Assembly: GCA_001179505.1 (NCBI GenBank)
Contig: CDMY01000520.1
Location: 215,592-279,591 of the forward strand
Direction of reading: 5' to 3'
From: Vitrella brassicaformis
Taxonomy: Eukaryota; Sar; Vitrellaceae
Length of the DNA stretch: 64,000 bases
The notes below the pieces were generated by a model. That model saw only the letters and a program-made list of their open reading frames with translations. It was not told the DNA's origin and did not search any database. This document shows positions 32,394 to 43,038 of the stretch, piece by piece. The number at the start of each line of letters is the position of its first letter. The stretch's first letter is position 1. The position numbers were made by a program, and so were the translations under genes.

Positions 32394-34178
32394 CTACTTG
32401 GTGATGAAGGTGGCGACCAAATGGAGGTACAGTTGTTTCTCCGAGTGTAACCGTATTCTCTTTTTCCGCAGATCAGTCGGCTTGTGGTAACTGAACACGC
32501 AACACACACAAGGAGAGAGAGAGAGAGGAGCAGTGGCATCTCATTCTCTTCGTTGACGCATACATTTCCAGCACAATCTCTTCGTCCCGTCTCAGCTCGT
32601 TGATCTCCATCAGCGACCAACACCTGCAGAGTCACCCACATACATATACACACAGAGAGCAAGGAAGGAAGACATGATGTCCGATTGCCCCGACCCTGCT
32701 GGCCGAACAGCCATCGGCTGACAGGCATAATGCAACCAACAGGTTCTGTGTTGCACAACGTGGGAACACTCTCACTGCGCCGAGAACAGTCAGCTAAGTG
32801 CGTTGGATGGTTGTGCAATCACGCGCAGACACGTATGGCATCGATCGGCACACATACCTACCTGGTGGAGACTTTGTGTTTCTTCGGCTTGTAGTGTTTG
32901 AACTCGAAAAAGATAGAACAGTCTGCACATGGACGGACAAGACCCCACACACGAAAGTGCGCAGGTTGCTGCGCGCATTGTGTGTGCAAGTGGATGCGAT
33001 GCGTGGCGCACCTTTTCTCTGCATGTCTTCGAGAGAAAGGCCCAGGTAGACAGTGCACCCAAACACCACATAGTCGTCCGTCCTGCAATGCAATGGCATT
33101 GGACGAATGGCAGCAAACACATAGATATTCAGCAATGATTCGGGCAGACCTGCATGCTCTGCGCACCTCTCTGTGGCCACTGGCGTATCGTGACTCGACA
33201 GAACAATCTGATTCTTGTTCTCTGTTGCCAACAAAAAACAGCCAGGAAAGACTTCACGTCCAAAGACTTCACATCCAATTTCCCCCAACACGCCGACACA
33301 CGTCAGTCACGTCATTGGTGCACCGACTGACCTGCGATGAGTACGGTCATGAATGGGTTGATGTACGTCTGTGCGTCCTTGAGGCCTATCTTGTCAATCT
33401 TGATAGCCACGAGGGTGCCCTGCACCTTCTGCAGCGCCTGAGATACGTGCTGGAAGTCGGAATACGGCTCGTCCGTGTCACCACATATGATCTCACCGCT
33501 GACACAGACAGCAGCAAGGCGAACAGAGAGTGCTGCGGGACGGTGTGTGGACTGCGCGTGTTGCTTACGCCGTACTGGGCCGCACAGGCTGCACATTGGC
33601 ATACTTGTGTGGCTCGACAGAGAAAGGCGCCTTGTCGCTGCTGAACAGCGTCTCGAACACTGCAGCCGAGACGACAAGTGAGTTTAGTGAGGCACCATAC
33701 CCATGCATTCATAGAGCTCTGAGCTTGTGGCCAGCCTGGTACCTGGAATGAGCGCCTTCATGTCCTGCAGGCTGACAATTTCTCTCATGGTTCTCAGCGA
33801 CTGCGCCCTCGCACTCAAACACAGGATCAGCCGATGCATCAAATCCTGCAGCAGCCAGCCATTCAGCGAGAGACAGGCCCACACACGGGCGCGTACATGC
33901 TTTGCAAGCGCCGCACCGACCTGCTTCTCTTTGTCAGTCACCTGTTCCTCTGAAGTCAGATAGATGCGTCCCTGCTTGGCCGCCATGACGCTCGCCAGGC
34001 TGCAGACAGACAGACAGACAGGCAAACATGCTGATGTGATAAAAACCCAGATACTCACTCACTCAGTGTATCCCTCCTGTGCTTCGAGGAGCTGCCCCCA
34101 TGAGTCCTCCTGCACCCGCTGCCGAAACTTCTCCGCCCACTCGCGGCCGATGTAGCCCTTCTCGGTCGACACAGACAT
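32394..34178 (-). CDS. AIDA: AIDA (axin interactor, dorsalization-associated) homologue, 299 aa
   Basis: Ten exons: 34178-34063, 33999-33921, 33845-33743, 33659-33569, 33498-33332, 33221-33167, 33082-33012, 32922-32862, 32623-32564, 32490-32394; 300 codons in all. The N-terminal helical AIDA domain shows WAEKFRQRVQEDSWGQLLEA and MHRLILCLSARAQSL. The C-terminal C2-like domain shows LVAIKIDKIGLKDAQTYINP, VLSSHDTPVATE, IFFEFKHYKPKKHKVSTR, SLMEINELRRDEEIVLEM and YHKPTDLRKKRIRLH with QLYLHL. These match vertebrate AIDA (about 306 aa) in order and spacing. In animals AIDA binds Axin and blocks JNK activation, and its C2 domain binds phosphoinositides. Axin is not known in alveolates, so the lipid-binding function is the more likely ancestral role (inference). 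Confidence 0.92.
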
Positions 34179-34250
34179 CACACTCACATGCAGCGCTGCT
34201 TGACAAAGATTGACACAAGGGGTGCGGCTGCCGAGGTGTAGTTGCGCTGG

Positions 34251-34412
34251 TCAGTTCAGGCTCTGCTGCGGGTGTTGCTTGCCCGCCATTTGTGTCGCAT
34301 CACCGAAAGGCATTCGACCTGCAAAGGACAGAACAGGAGACGGAAGTGACCAACATGAGTGAATGAAGGGTTCTTCTTCGTCACGACACGCACCTGTCAT
34401 TCTGTCATTCAT
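34251..34412 (-). CDS. Possible 28-residue spliced micro-ORF
   Basis: Exons 34412-34394 and 34318-34251 join in phase across a good GT-AG intron to give MNDRMTGRMPFGDATQMAGK followed by QHPQQSLN and TGA. The second exon has no other sensible frame. It lies just upstream of the AIDA start on the same strand, so it could be an upstream ORF or an independent micro-gene. Too short to judge by composition. Confidence 0.3.
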   Translation of the reverse strand: MNDRMTGACRDEEEPFIHSCWSLPSPVLSFAGRMPFGDATQMAGKQHPQQSLN

Positions 34413-35299
34413 GCTGCGCTCTGTCTTCCTTCTGTCGGCACGAGCTCGCAACGGTTGACTAAGCTCGCAAGGGGAGAAGGGATAGGAAAGAGGAGGAGAA
34501 AAAGTGAGCTTCACCCTACGAAAGGTATGCGGAAACATAGGCAGCTGAGGGAAGGCAGATCTCTGCAGATTGGATGGATGGGATGATGACACAACAGACT
34601 CCCTCTACTGATCCACAGTGAGGAAACGTCTTATCCGGAATCATTCAGTGTCTGACGCCACATAGACACATACGTACCTCCATGCATTCCATTGAATGAC
34701 GCACCTACACACGGATGACGGCTCACAAACACACTCATCGATGCTGCTTCTCTCTCTCCGCTACGCTGCAGATCACAGGGCGATACCGGTCAAACGTTGC
34801 AATGAGTGAGGTACGCTGACAGCAGAGCAGCACACAGCTTAGGCTGCAGTGAGGTCGAGGCTGCACTCTGTTGTCTGCGGGCCTCAAGTCAACAAACGTG
34901 AGTGTGCCCGCCAGAGCAGCCTGATAGAGAGCATGTCAGTGCAGTCCCCTGAGCAGGGACCGCAGAGGCGAAGAGCACTCTGGGGTCCTACACAGGAGAC
35001 CACAATGGATCGATGATCCACTCACTATACACGTGTATAGAGGGAGGCGGCACTGTCTGTGTGTGTGTGTGTGTGTAGGTACGTGTCGGAAGCATTGATT
35101 GCATTTGGCGAGAAGGAGTGCAGGCAGCAAGGCTATGTGTGCAGACAAGACAGGCTGTAGTGGTGATCGACTGTCTTTCTGTGCGAGTATGTGGCCAGCG
35201 CGTGACCATACATGAAGACACCTCTTCACAAAAATGTCCTGATCCACCCTCCCTCATCATTCACGCACAGACACACCCATCCGTCCATCCGTCCATCGG
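34413..35299. other. Intergenic region, no gene seen
   Basis: About 0.9 kb between tandem minus-strand genes with short repeats and no frame supported by splice sites or composition. Confidence 0.45.
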
Positions 35300-36400
35300 T
35301 CACCCTCCCCCGTATCTCTCGGCATACAAGGCTATCGGCTCCTCATCCAGCAGACCCGCATTCCTTTCCACATACTCGCGCAGGCGCGTCTTCCTGTCGT
35401 AGAGATACGTGTGGTTGAGGAAGTCCGCCTCGACTTGCGGCCCCAGCCGCCTGGCGGCGAGGACGCAGTGCCGCAGGTAGGGCCTGCATGGCCAGATCTC
35501 CCCCTGCCAGTGCCAAATGGTGTCGATGCCCCGGTGGGTGACCTTTTTGTGCCATTCGTCCATCCCCCACTTGTCCTGCAGCATCTTGTCACTCGCCCGT
35601 GCGCACAAGAGACCCTCTGTGGACACACTGCATTCAATTCAGCACGAGCAGCACACAGCGCAGCAGATCAATCAAGAGACCCATGATGACATACATCGAT
35701 CTGTCTTGTGGGTGGGGTGTTTTCTTTTCTTCGCATTCGCTCACCCACCCATTCATGTCTGTGACGGGCACTTTCAGAATCTCGAACTCCCATTCTCGCT
35801 GGTAGAATGCGTCCAGGTCGCTGACAGGTATCTCGAATACGGTGACGAGGAAGCCCTCGTCCGTTTGGCCATCCTCGATGCGCTCTGCAGTCAGGCCCGA
35901 ACACTCGAGAGTCTCCCGGTTGGCGATCCCGGTCTCAAACCTAGATGGGCAATCGGCAACCATCCCATCAGCGTCATCGTGTGTGTCTGTGTGTGTGTCC
36001 AGGCCTAAGTGGTTGGCTCACCAGTCGGTGACGGGATGCTCGAAGACACGTCGGAATCCTTTGAGTCTGCCGAGTCTGAAGTTGATGAGATGGGGGAAGG
36101 TCATGCGGGAGCTCTTCTCGCCCAGCAGAGAGCCAATGCCAACGATCGTCTCATAGCCCGGCGTCGATGTCATGGCAACCGAGAGAGTCAAAAGCGACTT
36201 GCTGATAGATGCAGCCAATATGCTCAGATCAGACTCTCAGCCTGTTGTGCTTGCGTGCATACCAACCCAACCTGAGGAAGCAGCCACACACACACACACA
36301 TGCTCCACATGAATGATGCTCTGCCGTAGCCGTACCACGCAAAGAAGAAGAGGGCGAAGAGTATAAGCAGCAGCACCGTCGCATACACCTCAAAGTCCAT
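35300..36400 (-). CDS. Gamma-glutamylcyclotransferase-fold protein with N-terminal membrane anchor, 266 aa
   Basis: Exons 36400-36300, 36201-36022, 35940-35749 and 35627-35300 sum to 267 codons. The first exon encodes a hydrophobic anchor (VYATVLLLILFALFFFAWYG). Then comes the GGCT/AIG2 fold signature: YETIVGIGSLLGEKSSRMTF, where GIGSLL replaces the usual YGSL loop, RLGRLKGFRRVFEHP, and LVTVFEIPVSDLDAFYQRE with the Glu of VFEI as candidate general acid/base. The last exon is Trp/His-rich (RGIDTIWHWQGEIWPCRPYL), unlike short GGCTs. The family cyclises gamma-glutamyl peptides to 5-oxoproline or handles gamma-glutamylamines. Whether this one is active is unknown. The N-terminal anchor is unusual and suggests an organelle-membrane location. 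Confidence 0.8.
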
Positions 36401-36749
36401 CCCAACGTCAGCAGCAACCCCAGCACATGACACGGGCAGGAGTGGGCGTAGATCAGTCGATGATCAGAGTCCGCTCCTTCCCGACGTTGCCGGTTTCAGG
36501 CAGCACCCTAGGCGTCTGCGAGCTCAGGAGGCGAGGTTGAAAGACGAAGCTCTGCCCCTTTTCGGAGTTTGTTCAACGTCCCATCCCTGCCTGAGTTGCC
36601 GTGATGCGTCCTAATTGAGTTCGGTTCTGTTTTTCTGCCGCGCGTCCTGTCGTCGCGGCTCCCCTCGGTCTCTGTCGCCGAGGAGAGTGGAGTGGGCAGC
36701 CGGCGGAGGGACGAGTCGACGGAGGAGCGAATGAGGACGTGCGGGCGTC
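36401..36749. promoter_or_regulatory. Divergent promoter region
   Basis: 349 bp between the start codons of the GGCT-like gene (leftward) and the ubiquitin protease (rightward). No core promoter motif recognised. Confidence 0.35.
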
Positions 36750-39617
36750 ATGCTGACTGAGCAGCAGGCGCGGCAGCTGGTTATCGGGTGTGCGAGCAAG
36801 AAGGATGCCTTCGAGGGCGGCCGCGACGTCAACATCAACAGGCCTCTGCGCATCGGGCTGCGGAATGAGGGCAACTCCTGCTACCTCAACGCCCTCCTCC
36901 AGTGCCTCTTCCACTGCTTCCACCTCGTGCGCTACTTCTTGTCCAAGCGCCACTCGAGCACCTGCCCGGCCTACCAGCAGTACGCGCCCGGCGGAGGGAA
37001 AGAGTGGTGCCATAAGTACCCCAACGACTGCCTCCTGTGCATGGCGGAGCGGCTGTGCATCTACCTCTACGACGGCGGCAACCCGCACAACCACCAGTGG
37101 TCCTTCGGGCCCTCGGAGCGCGCCTTTGGCTTCACCACCCGGAACGCCCTGAGCATGATCAACCCGCAGTTCATCCCCGGGCTGCAGCAGGATGCGCACG
37201 AGTGCTTCATGGGCCTGTGCGACAGCTGGGTGAGGTCGCTGTACTGCGGCCACGAGGAGAAGGACATTCCCGCCGCCCTGCGGACGGCCACCCACCTGCA
37301 CCAGCTCATCGGGGGCGTCACCATCAGCCGCGTCACCTGCTCAGGGTGCAAGCGGGTGACGGAACAGCGTGAGCCGCAGTTCCACATCTCCATCGACCTC
37401 GCCCCGCCCCACCACGTGGGCTGCCTGGCCGACGGCATCCGCAACTTCTGCCGCCCCGAGACGATCGACGACTACGCATGCGAGAGGTGCAAGGCCAAGC
37501 GGGTGGCCATGCGGCAGTTCGCCTTCAGCGACTTCCGCCCCATCATCTGCTTCGCCCTCAAGCGCTTCCCCTGGGGAGCCAACACCTGGAAGATCAACAC
37601 ACCCGTCCGCTGCCCCATCGACCTCACCATTGCCACCGAGCAGGGCAACCTTCCCTACCGATTCGCCGCCGCCACCCTCCACCACGGCCGAAGCGTACGG
37701 GCGGGGCACTACACGGCCGTCACCAAGACCTTCAGGATCGAGGCCGGCCGGGAGGTGCCGCGGGGCGGTATCGAGGCCGACGACAGCCACATCAGCTCGC
37801 TGGGCAACGACCAGGCCCTGCGCGACCGGGTCAACCGGCCGTATTTCGAGAGCGACGTGTACATGGCCTTCTACGAGCGGGCGGGGGGAGCGGGGGCCAA
37901 GGGCGGGGCAGGTGTGGGGGCTGGCCTGGCCAACGGGCACAACCACGAGGGGCCGTCGCCCACCAGCACGGGCACCACCACCGCCAGCAGCTCCGTCAAC
38001 GGTGACGTCAGCAACGGCAACGGCGTGCCGTGGTGCGAGCCGCCACCTGCCGCTGCTGCTGCTGCTGCTGCGGCTGCCGCTGCTTCTGCATCATCCACCC
38101 GTGTCAACGGCGTGTTGTCGAACGGCCGCAGCAACCACCCCCCACCATCCCCACCATCCCGCGCCCCCGATCGGGCACCCGCCCACCTCTACAACGTCAA
38201 CAGGGCGGACAAGAGGGTCACGGGCACCGGCTGCAAGAATAGCCAGAGGCAGATCAAGATAGTCCTCGGACAAAACAGACCCAAGACGTAAGTATGGGAG
38301 GGAGCGGAGGGGAGGGGAGGGAGCTCCACGTGGTGGTCGGTATCAAGTGTTCTCTCTCTTTCTGACTGCTGCTGTTGTTGTTGTTATTGTGTTTGTCTGT
38401 GAGTGCAGGTCTTTTATGAGCTTCATGGATGAGCTGGCCCCCTCAGACCCCTCAGCATCGCAGTCCGCGTCTGCATCTGCATCTGCGGCTCGGCCCCAAC
38501 CGTCACCCCACCCCCCCCAGCACCCTCCCTCCAAAGCAGCAGCCAAGGCCAAGAGCACTACCGACGTCAACGACGACAAGAAGCAGGCCCCCCTCGCATG
38601 CCTCGCTGGGGTGGGCAAGACCTCAAACAAGTTCGCAGCCCCCCGCACCATCCCGCCCTCCACCTCCCACCCCACCAAACCCCCTGCCAAGCCAAAGGTG
38701 CCGCAACCCAAGGCCACGGCGCCGGCGCCATCGGCACCGACAGTCGCCGCTGCTGCTGCCTCTGCGAGTGCGGGTGCGAGTGTCAGTGCCCCGTCGGTTG
38801 TGTGCCGGCCGCCCGTCAGCCCATCCAGGGAGAGGAACATCCAGAACCTCCAGCAGTTTGTCGGAGACTATGGCGACGACGACAACGGCGACACATCTGA
38901 CGAGAAGATGGAGACCCCCGTGTGCCCAGTGGGGGACACGGCAACGGACGAGGGCAGCAAGGAGGGGGGCGGTGGGGGCAGCGTTGGTGCTGCAGCACCA
39001 GCAGTGGCTCCTGGTGGTGCGGGTGCCGGTGGTGACGTCGAGATGCGGGATGGTGGTGGTGATCGGGGGGAGGAGCCGGCCGGGGGCAGCATCGGGGGCA
39101 CCGGCACTCGTACGTCGATATTTGCGGGGTTTGGGCCGAGGGATGGAGGGGCTCCCATGGATAGGACCGTCTCTATCGATAACGCTAGCGCATCGCACCC
39201 CAATAGGGTGAGCAGACCACCCAACTCAGCAACTCAACTCGCCACACCTGCTGTGCTGCATCTGTTTGCTTCTTTCAGGCCACCTCGTCATTGTCGTTGT
39301 CGTATCCCCAGCCCCAGTCTCAGCCCCTCTTGCCCATCGTCACCCAGACGCTGGCCGCCTCCATCCGCCGCACCATCAACCCATCGGCGTCGACATCCAC
39401 CGATCGGCCATTCGGGGTGGAGCTCACCGACGGGGAGGCGAGCGGCCTGGTGGGGCATGTGGAGAGTGTGCTGGGGGCTGCAGCTGGCGCCGGTAGCGTG
39501 CGGGCGGCTGTCTGTGGTCACAAGCGGACTCGGGAGGAGGAGATTGCAGGTGGTGGTGATGGATCTGATGTCAACAAGAGGCAGCGGACGAACGGGGGTG
39601 GCAGCGGCGGCGGGTAG
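36750..39617 (+). CDS. Ubiquitin-specific protease (USP/UCH family 2), 891 aa
   Basis: Exons 36750-38287, 38409-39207 and 39279-39617 sum to 892 codons. The catalytic domain occupies about residues 30-385. Cys box: GLRNEGNSCYLNALLQCL (Cys about 44). QQD motif: IPGLQQDAHECFMGLCDSWV. Zinc ribbon: CSGCK ... CERCK. His box: LHHGRSVRAGHYTAV (His about 320). End: DVYMAFYERA. This resembles the USP36/42/17 group. The enzyme removes ubiquitin from substrates; targets cannot be inferred. The rest is Ala/Gly/Pro/Ser-rich and disordered, with a poly-Ala run, an acidic patch and a C-terminal basic KRTREEE/NKRQR stretch that could be a nuclear signal. The catalytic exon is unusually long and GC-rich for this region. 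Confidence 0.94.
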
Positions 39618-40774
39618 GGTGTACAGGTGCAGTGAGTGCAGCAGGAGCCGCTTTCTCGATGGACTGGATACATCGATGGTCGGTCGATTTGTTGTATGTA
39701 TGCCTGGTTTTGATTTGATGAATGCATCCGTTGGTTCATTGGTTGATGGGATGCATTCATTGATTGGATTGATTGATGTGTGAGAGAGAGGTGAGGTGGT
39801 CTGTTGGTGCGCATGGCATGGATACATGTGTGTGTGTGTGGGTGTGTGAAGGAATGCATTGGGTACGGTGTGATCTTGGCTGGTTGGTTGGTTGGCTGGC
39901 TATCGTATCCTAAGCAAAAGGAGACAGACGTTGATGTCTGGCTGGCTGTCTGTCTGGCAGCGAGGTCACATATCGATTACCATAGCACACCACATCCTCA
40001 TCCACATCATCACAGACAGCAGCAGCAAGAGCACCATGCACACACACAGACAGGCAGGCTCCCTCCCTCCAACACATGCGTTTTGTCGCATGACTGCAGG
40101 CTGCCTGGCTGCCTGCCTGGTGATATGGCGGCATTTTTTCCCTCTCCCTGTCTGTCTGTCTGTCTGCCATATTTGGCTGACCAATAGGGAGAGGGGTGAC
40201 ACAGGAGAGAGGCAGGGAGGGAGGAGAGAGAGGAGACTATATAAACACCACATCAATCATCATACCGAGCAATTTGCCGTGCGCCTTTTGGTAAGGGCAG
40301 CACGCATTTATATCTCTGTCTGTCCGTCTGTCCGTCTGTCTGTCTACCGATCTGTCTCCAGTGGCACGGGTTGGGTATCAGTACCTAGGGCACGGGAGGG
40401 CAGGGCAGGGCGGGGGACGACAGGACACGACAGACACGGCACGGCTGTCGGCGACAGACGCGTAGCTGCCTACGCGCATTATTATCGATCGTGCTGGTGG
40501 GCTGGCTGTTGGTGTGAATGTATGTATTTGTCATGGGCGGACGAACGCTGGTGGACTGACTGACTGACTGGCTGGAGGTGCGGCTGATTGCTATCGCTGC
40601 CTGAGAATGAATGCCTCAATACTCGTCTGTGTGTGAGTGTGTGTGTGTGTGTGTGTTGAATTGCGTGTGGCGACTTGATTGGCATGACACAGCAATGCAT
40701 TCATTGCAATGAATGACCCGTCATTTCCCCCACATCAACCAACCCGAATCCGACACGCACCTCACCTGTCTGTC

Positions 40775-40924
40775 ATGCGGCCGTGCACACCTTCCCTCCT
40801 CATGCTTATCCTTGTGCTCCTTGCTCTTGCCTCTCATGCTTATCCTTGTGCTCCTTGCTCTTGCCTGCAGTCAAATCAAATGATTGATTGCAGGCAGCAG
40901 CAAGCACCACAAGGGCAAGTATGA
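40775..40924 (+). CDS. Candidate small secreted Cys-rich peptide, 49 aa
   Basis: ATG at 40775 to TGA at 40924, intronless. Residues 1-22 (MRPCTPSLLMLILVLLALAS + HA) form a textbook signal peptide, followed by a short mature region with four cysteines (YPCAPCSCLQ and MIDC). The hydrophobic core and the Cys-rich start are encoded by the two units of a 34-bp tandem repeat read in different frames. A partial splice-like CTGCAG inside makes a longer spliced gene possible. Could be chance. Confidence 0.3.
   Translation: MRPCTPSLLMLILVLLALASHAYPCAPCSCLQSNQMIDCRQQQAPQGQV
40800..40867. repeat. 34-bp tandem duplication
   Basis: The unit beginning TCATGCTTATCCTTGTGCTC is at 40800-40833 and again at 40834-40867, differing only in the last base. 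Confidence 0.9.
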
Positions 40925-41076
40925 CAAGGAAAGAGGGTAGGTAGAACAAATGCCCCATACGCTCACACTCAAATCACAAGTCATTCCATCAGGAAGCATG
41001 CATCGTCAAGGCCATCGATTGGCCTTTCCACCAATCACCACAGCATATCATATCCACACACGCGGACACGTCTCGC

Positions 41077-42748
41077 TCAGAGCCGGCTGCGGAGTCCACC
41101 CTCACCATCCCCCCTTGTCTGGCCCTTCGTGGACCCCTCTCCCCCTCTCTGCCTCTCTTGCAGCACCGTCTTACAGAAGGCCAGCGCCAGCCGATCCGCC
41201 CACGACTCAGACCAAAGGAAATTGGGGAAACCGTCCATCCAACTGCATGGCAGCCGCGCAGAGCAATTCATTGTCCGTGCATGTGTGTGCCCCCACCCTC
41301 CCTCCCACCTACCCACCCAATGTGTCCGCCTCTGTCGGTCGTGATGAGTATGATGTTGGGGTTGGCGAGGATCTGTGCCCTCGGGAGGGATGACGGGTGC
41401 ACCACGGGGTCGTCCAGTGCGTTGATGGCCAGCAACGGCGTCTTGATGCTCTCCACATACCTACACACACCACACACCACACACCCATCGCCTATACCCA
41501 CACACACACCATCTCCCCCCTTTCCTTTGGCTCACCGTGCGCTCGATGCTTCGGTGTAGTATTCCTGTGCTGTCCTGTGGCCATGCGCCTTGGACGTCGC
41601 CACCTCATCAAAGGCGGGGAAGCCGCCCGTGAAGGGGTTGTTGACGTACCGCCTGATGTCCTCGAGCTCATCACTCGTCATGACGCTGTAGGGCGGCTCG
41701 GCGAGGCGGCTGATCTGGTGCCAGTTGCTGCGCACCAGGTGCTTGAGGGGGATGCACATCAGGAACCTATAGAACCGAACGGACAAAGTGGGCCGCACGA
41801 CCGACAGGCGAACAAGGTCCCACTGACAAAGCGCAGGCACACACAAGACAGACAGACAGACAGGCAGGAAACGACGGACAAGTGAATGGCTGTGTGCTGT
41901 GTGTTGTGTGTTGGTGTGTTGGCATCTGTACCTACCGGATTGGCCACGGCAACAGCAGCCGTGATGAGCTCCGCCGCGCCGCCAGGATGGCCCTCCTCGC
42001 TGAGGAATTTCACCATCAGATTGCCGCCAAGCGAGAACCCCACCAGAAAGAGGGGGTTGTGGGGGAACCGCTCATGGATGTGATGCACGGTGTAGTGCAG
42101 GTCGCTCGTGCAGGCAGCCGAGTAGGTGAAGGGCGACGTCAGCGGCTGGCCGGCACACCCCCGCAGGTTGAGCGCCACTGCGTGCATGTTGTTCTCCAGG
42201 GCGTAGGAGAGCATGTGCCTGAGGTAACTCTCGTCGCTGTGTCCGTTGATGCCGTGGATGCAGAGAATGATAGGGGTGGGGGGCGGGGCATCCTCCTGGT
42301 GGGGATCTGTGGGAGGGTGAGGCGCAAAGTGCCAGTCCAAACAAATCGTCCCCCCGTCATAGAGCGGCCCGAGGGTCTCCCGCTGCCTCAGCTTCTCCAG
42401 GTTGGGCGCACTTTTCCCAAAACCGATGCCCGTTGCGATGTGAGCGTTGAAGCCGACCCAGGCAGGGAAGTAGGCATCCAAATACCGCCTCAGCTGGTGC
42501 AAAATGCGCCGGTTGAGCTCAGATGGATGGCAAATGGCGACCACCTTTACTTTCCTCCTCACGAAGACGGCCAATCCGAGGAGCAGGGCGACGACTTTGG
42601 CTGCGGCTGTTCGCGTGGCGGGCGGGAGGGATGCCTTGATGAGCGACGAGGTCGATGGCTGCTGCGTGTTGGCCATCATCTCGGCGGCCTTCGCTGCTGC
42701 TGCTGCTGCATTGTTGTGATTGTTGCTGCCGCCCGACCCTGGAAGCAT
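41077..42748 (-). CDS. Alpha/beta hydrolase of the ABHD1/3 - YheT - EMB8 family, 469 aa
   Basis: Exons 42748-41936, 41822-41536, 41460-41317 and 41242-41077 sum to 470 codons. An Ala-rich N-terminus precedes a membrane helix (KVVALLLGLAVFV). Family landmarks: ICLDWHFAP, IILCIHGINGHSDESYLRHM (oxyanion), AVALNLRGCAG, nucleophile LFLVGFSLGGNLMVKFL (Ser about 239), KTPLLAINALDDPVV (Asp about 383) and TTDRGGHIGW (His about 413). Human ABHD3 is a membrane phospholipase and plant/bacterial members act on lipids or esters; substrate here is unknown. An upstream minus-strand exon at 42902-43040 could be spliced on in phase but has no ATG, so the start at 42748 was kept. Confidence 0.92.
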
Positions 42749-43038
42749 CGCAGATCTGCCAGAGCCCTCTTCTGACTACACAGACAGACAGACAGACAGA
42801 CAGACAGAACACCACAGAGAACAAAAGTGTGACAATCTATCTGGCATGTATGCTGCGCCATGCCATGCCATGCATCTCTATCCATGATGTGATGTGTATC
42901 ACCTTGTGCAATTGGTCTTTCCCTTTCAGCTCCTCGCGACTCGGGGGAGGATATGGCCCAAAGATCAGCGTCCTGCCAGCCGTTGAGCTCGCAGTCAACG
43001 GCTGAGCCAATGCGTCTCGTTCGATGCTTCCTTTGCAG
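42749..43038. promoter_or_regulatory. Divergent promoter region
   Basis: 290 bp between the ABHD-like (leftward) and GT90-like (rightward) start codons, including a run of CAGA units near 42780-42807. Confidence 0.35.

Larger units (their letters stand above)
39618..41076. other. 1.46-kb convergent intergenic region
   Basis: Contains TCTG/CAGA runs, a GT tract near 40640, and the 34-bp tandem repeat with its candidate small ORF (listed separately). No other gene is supported. Confidence 0.45.

Noticed and set aside
41882-42775. 297-codon + strand frame opposite the ABHD-like gene
   Set aside because: It is the antisense shadow of a well-supported hydrolase exon.
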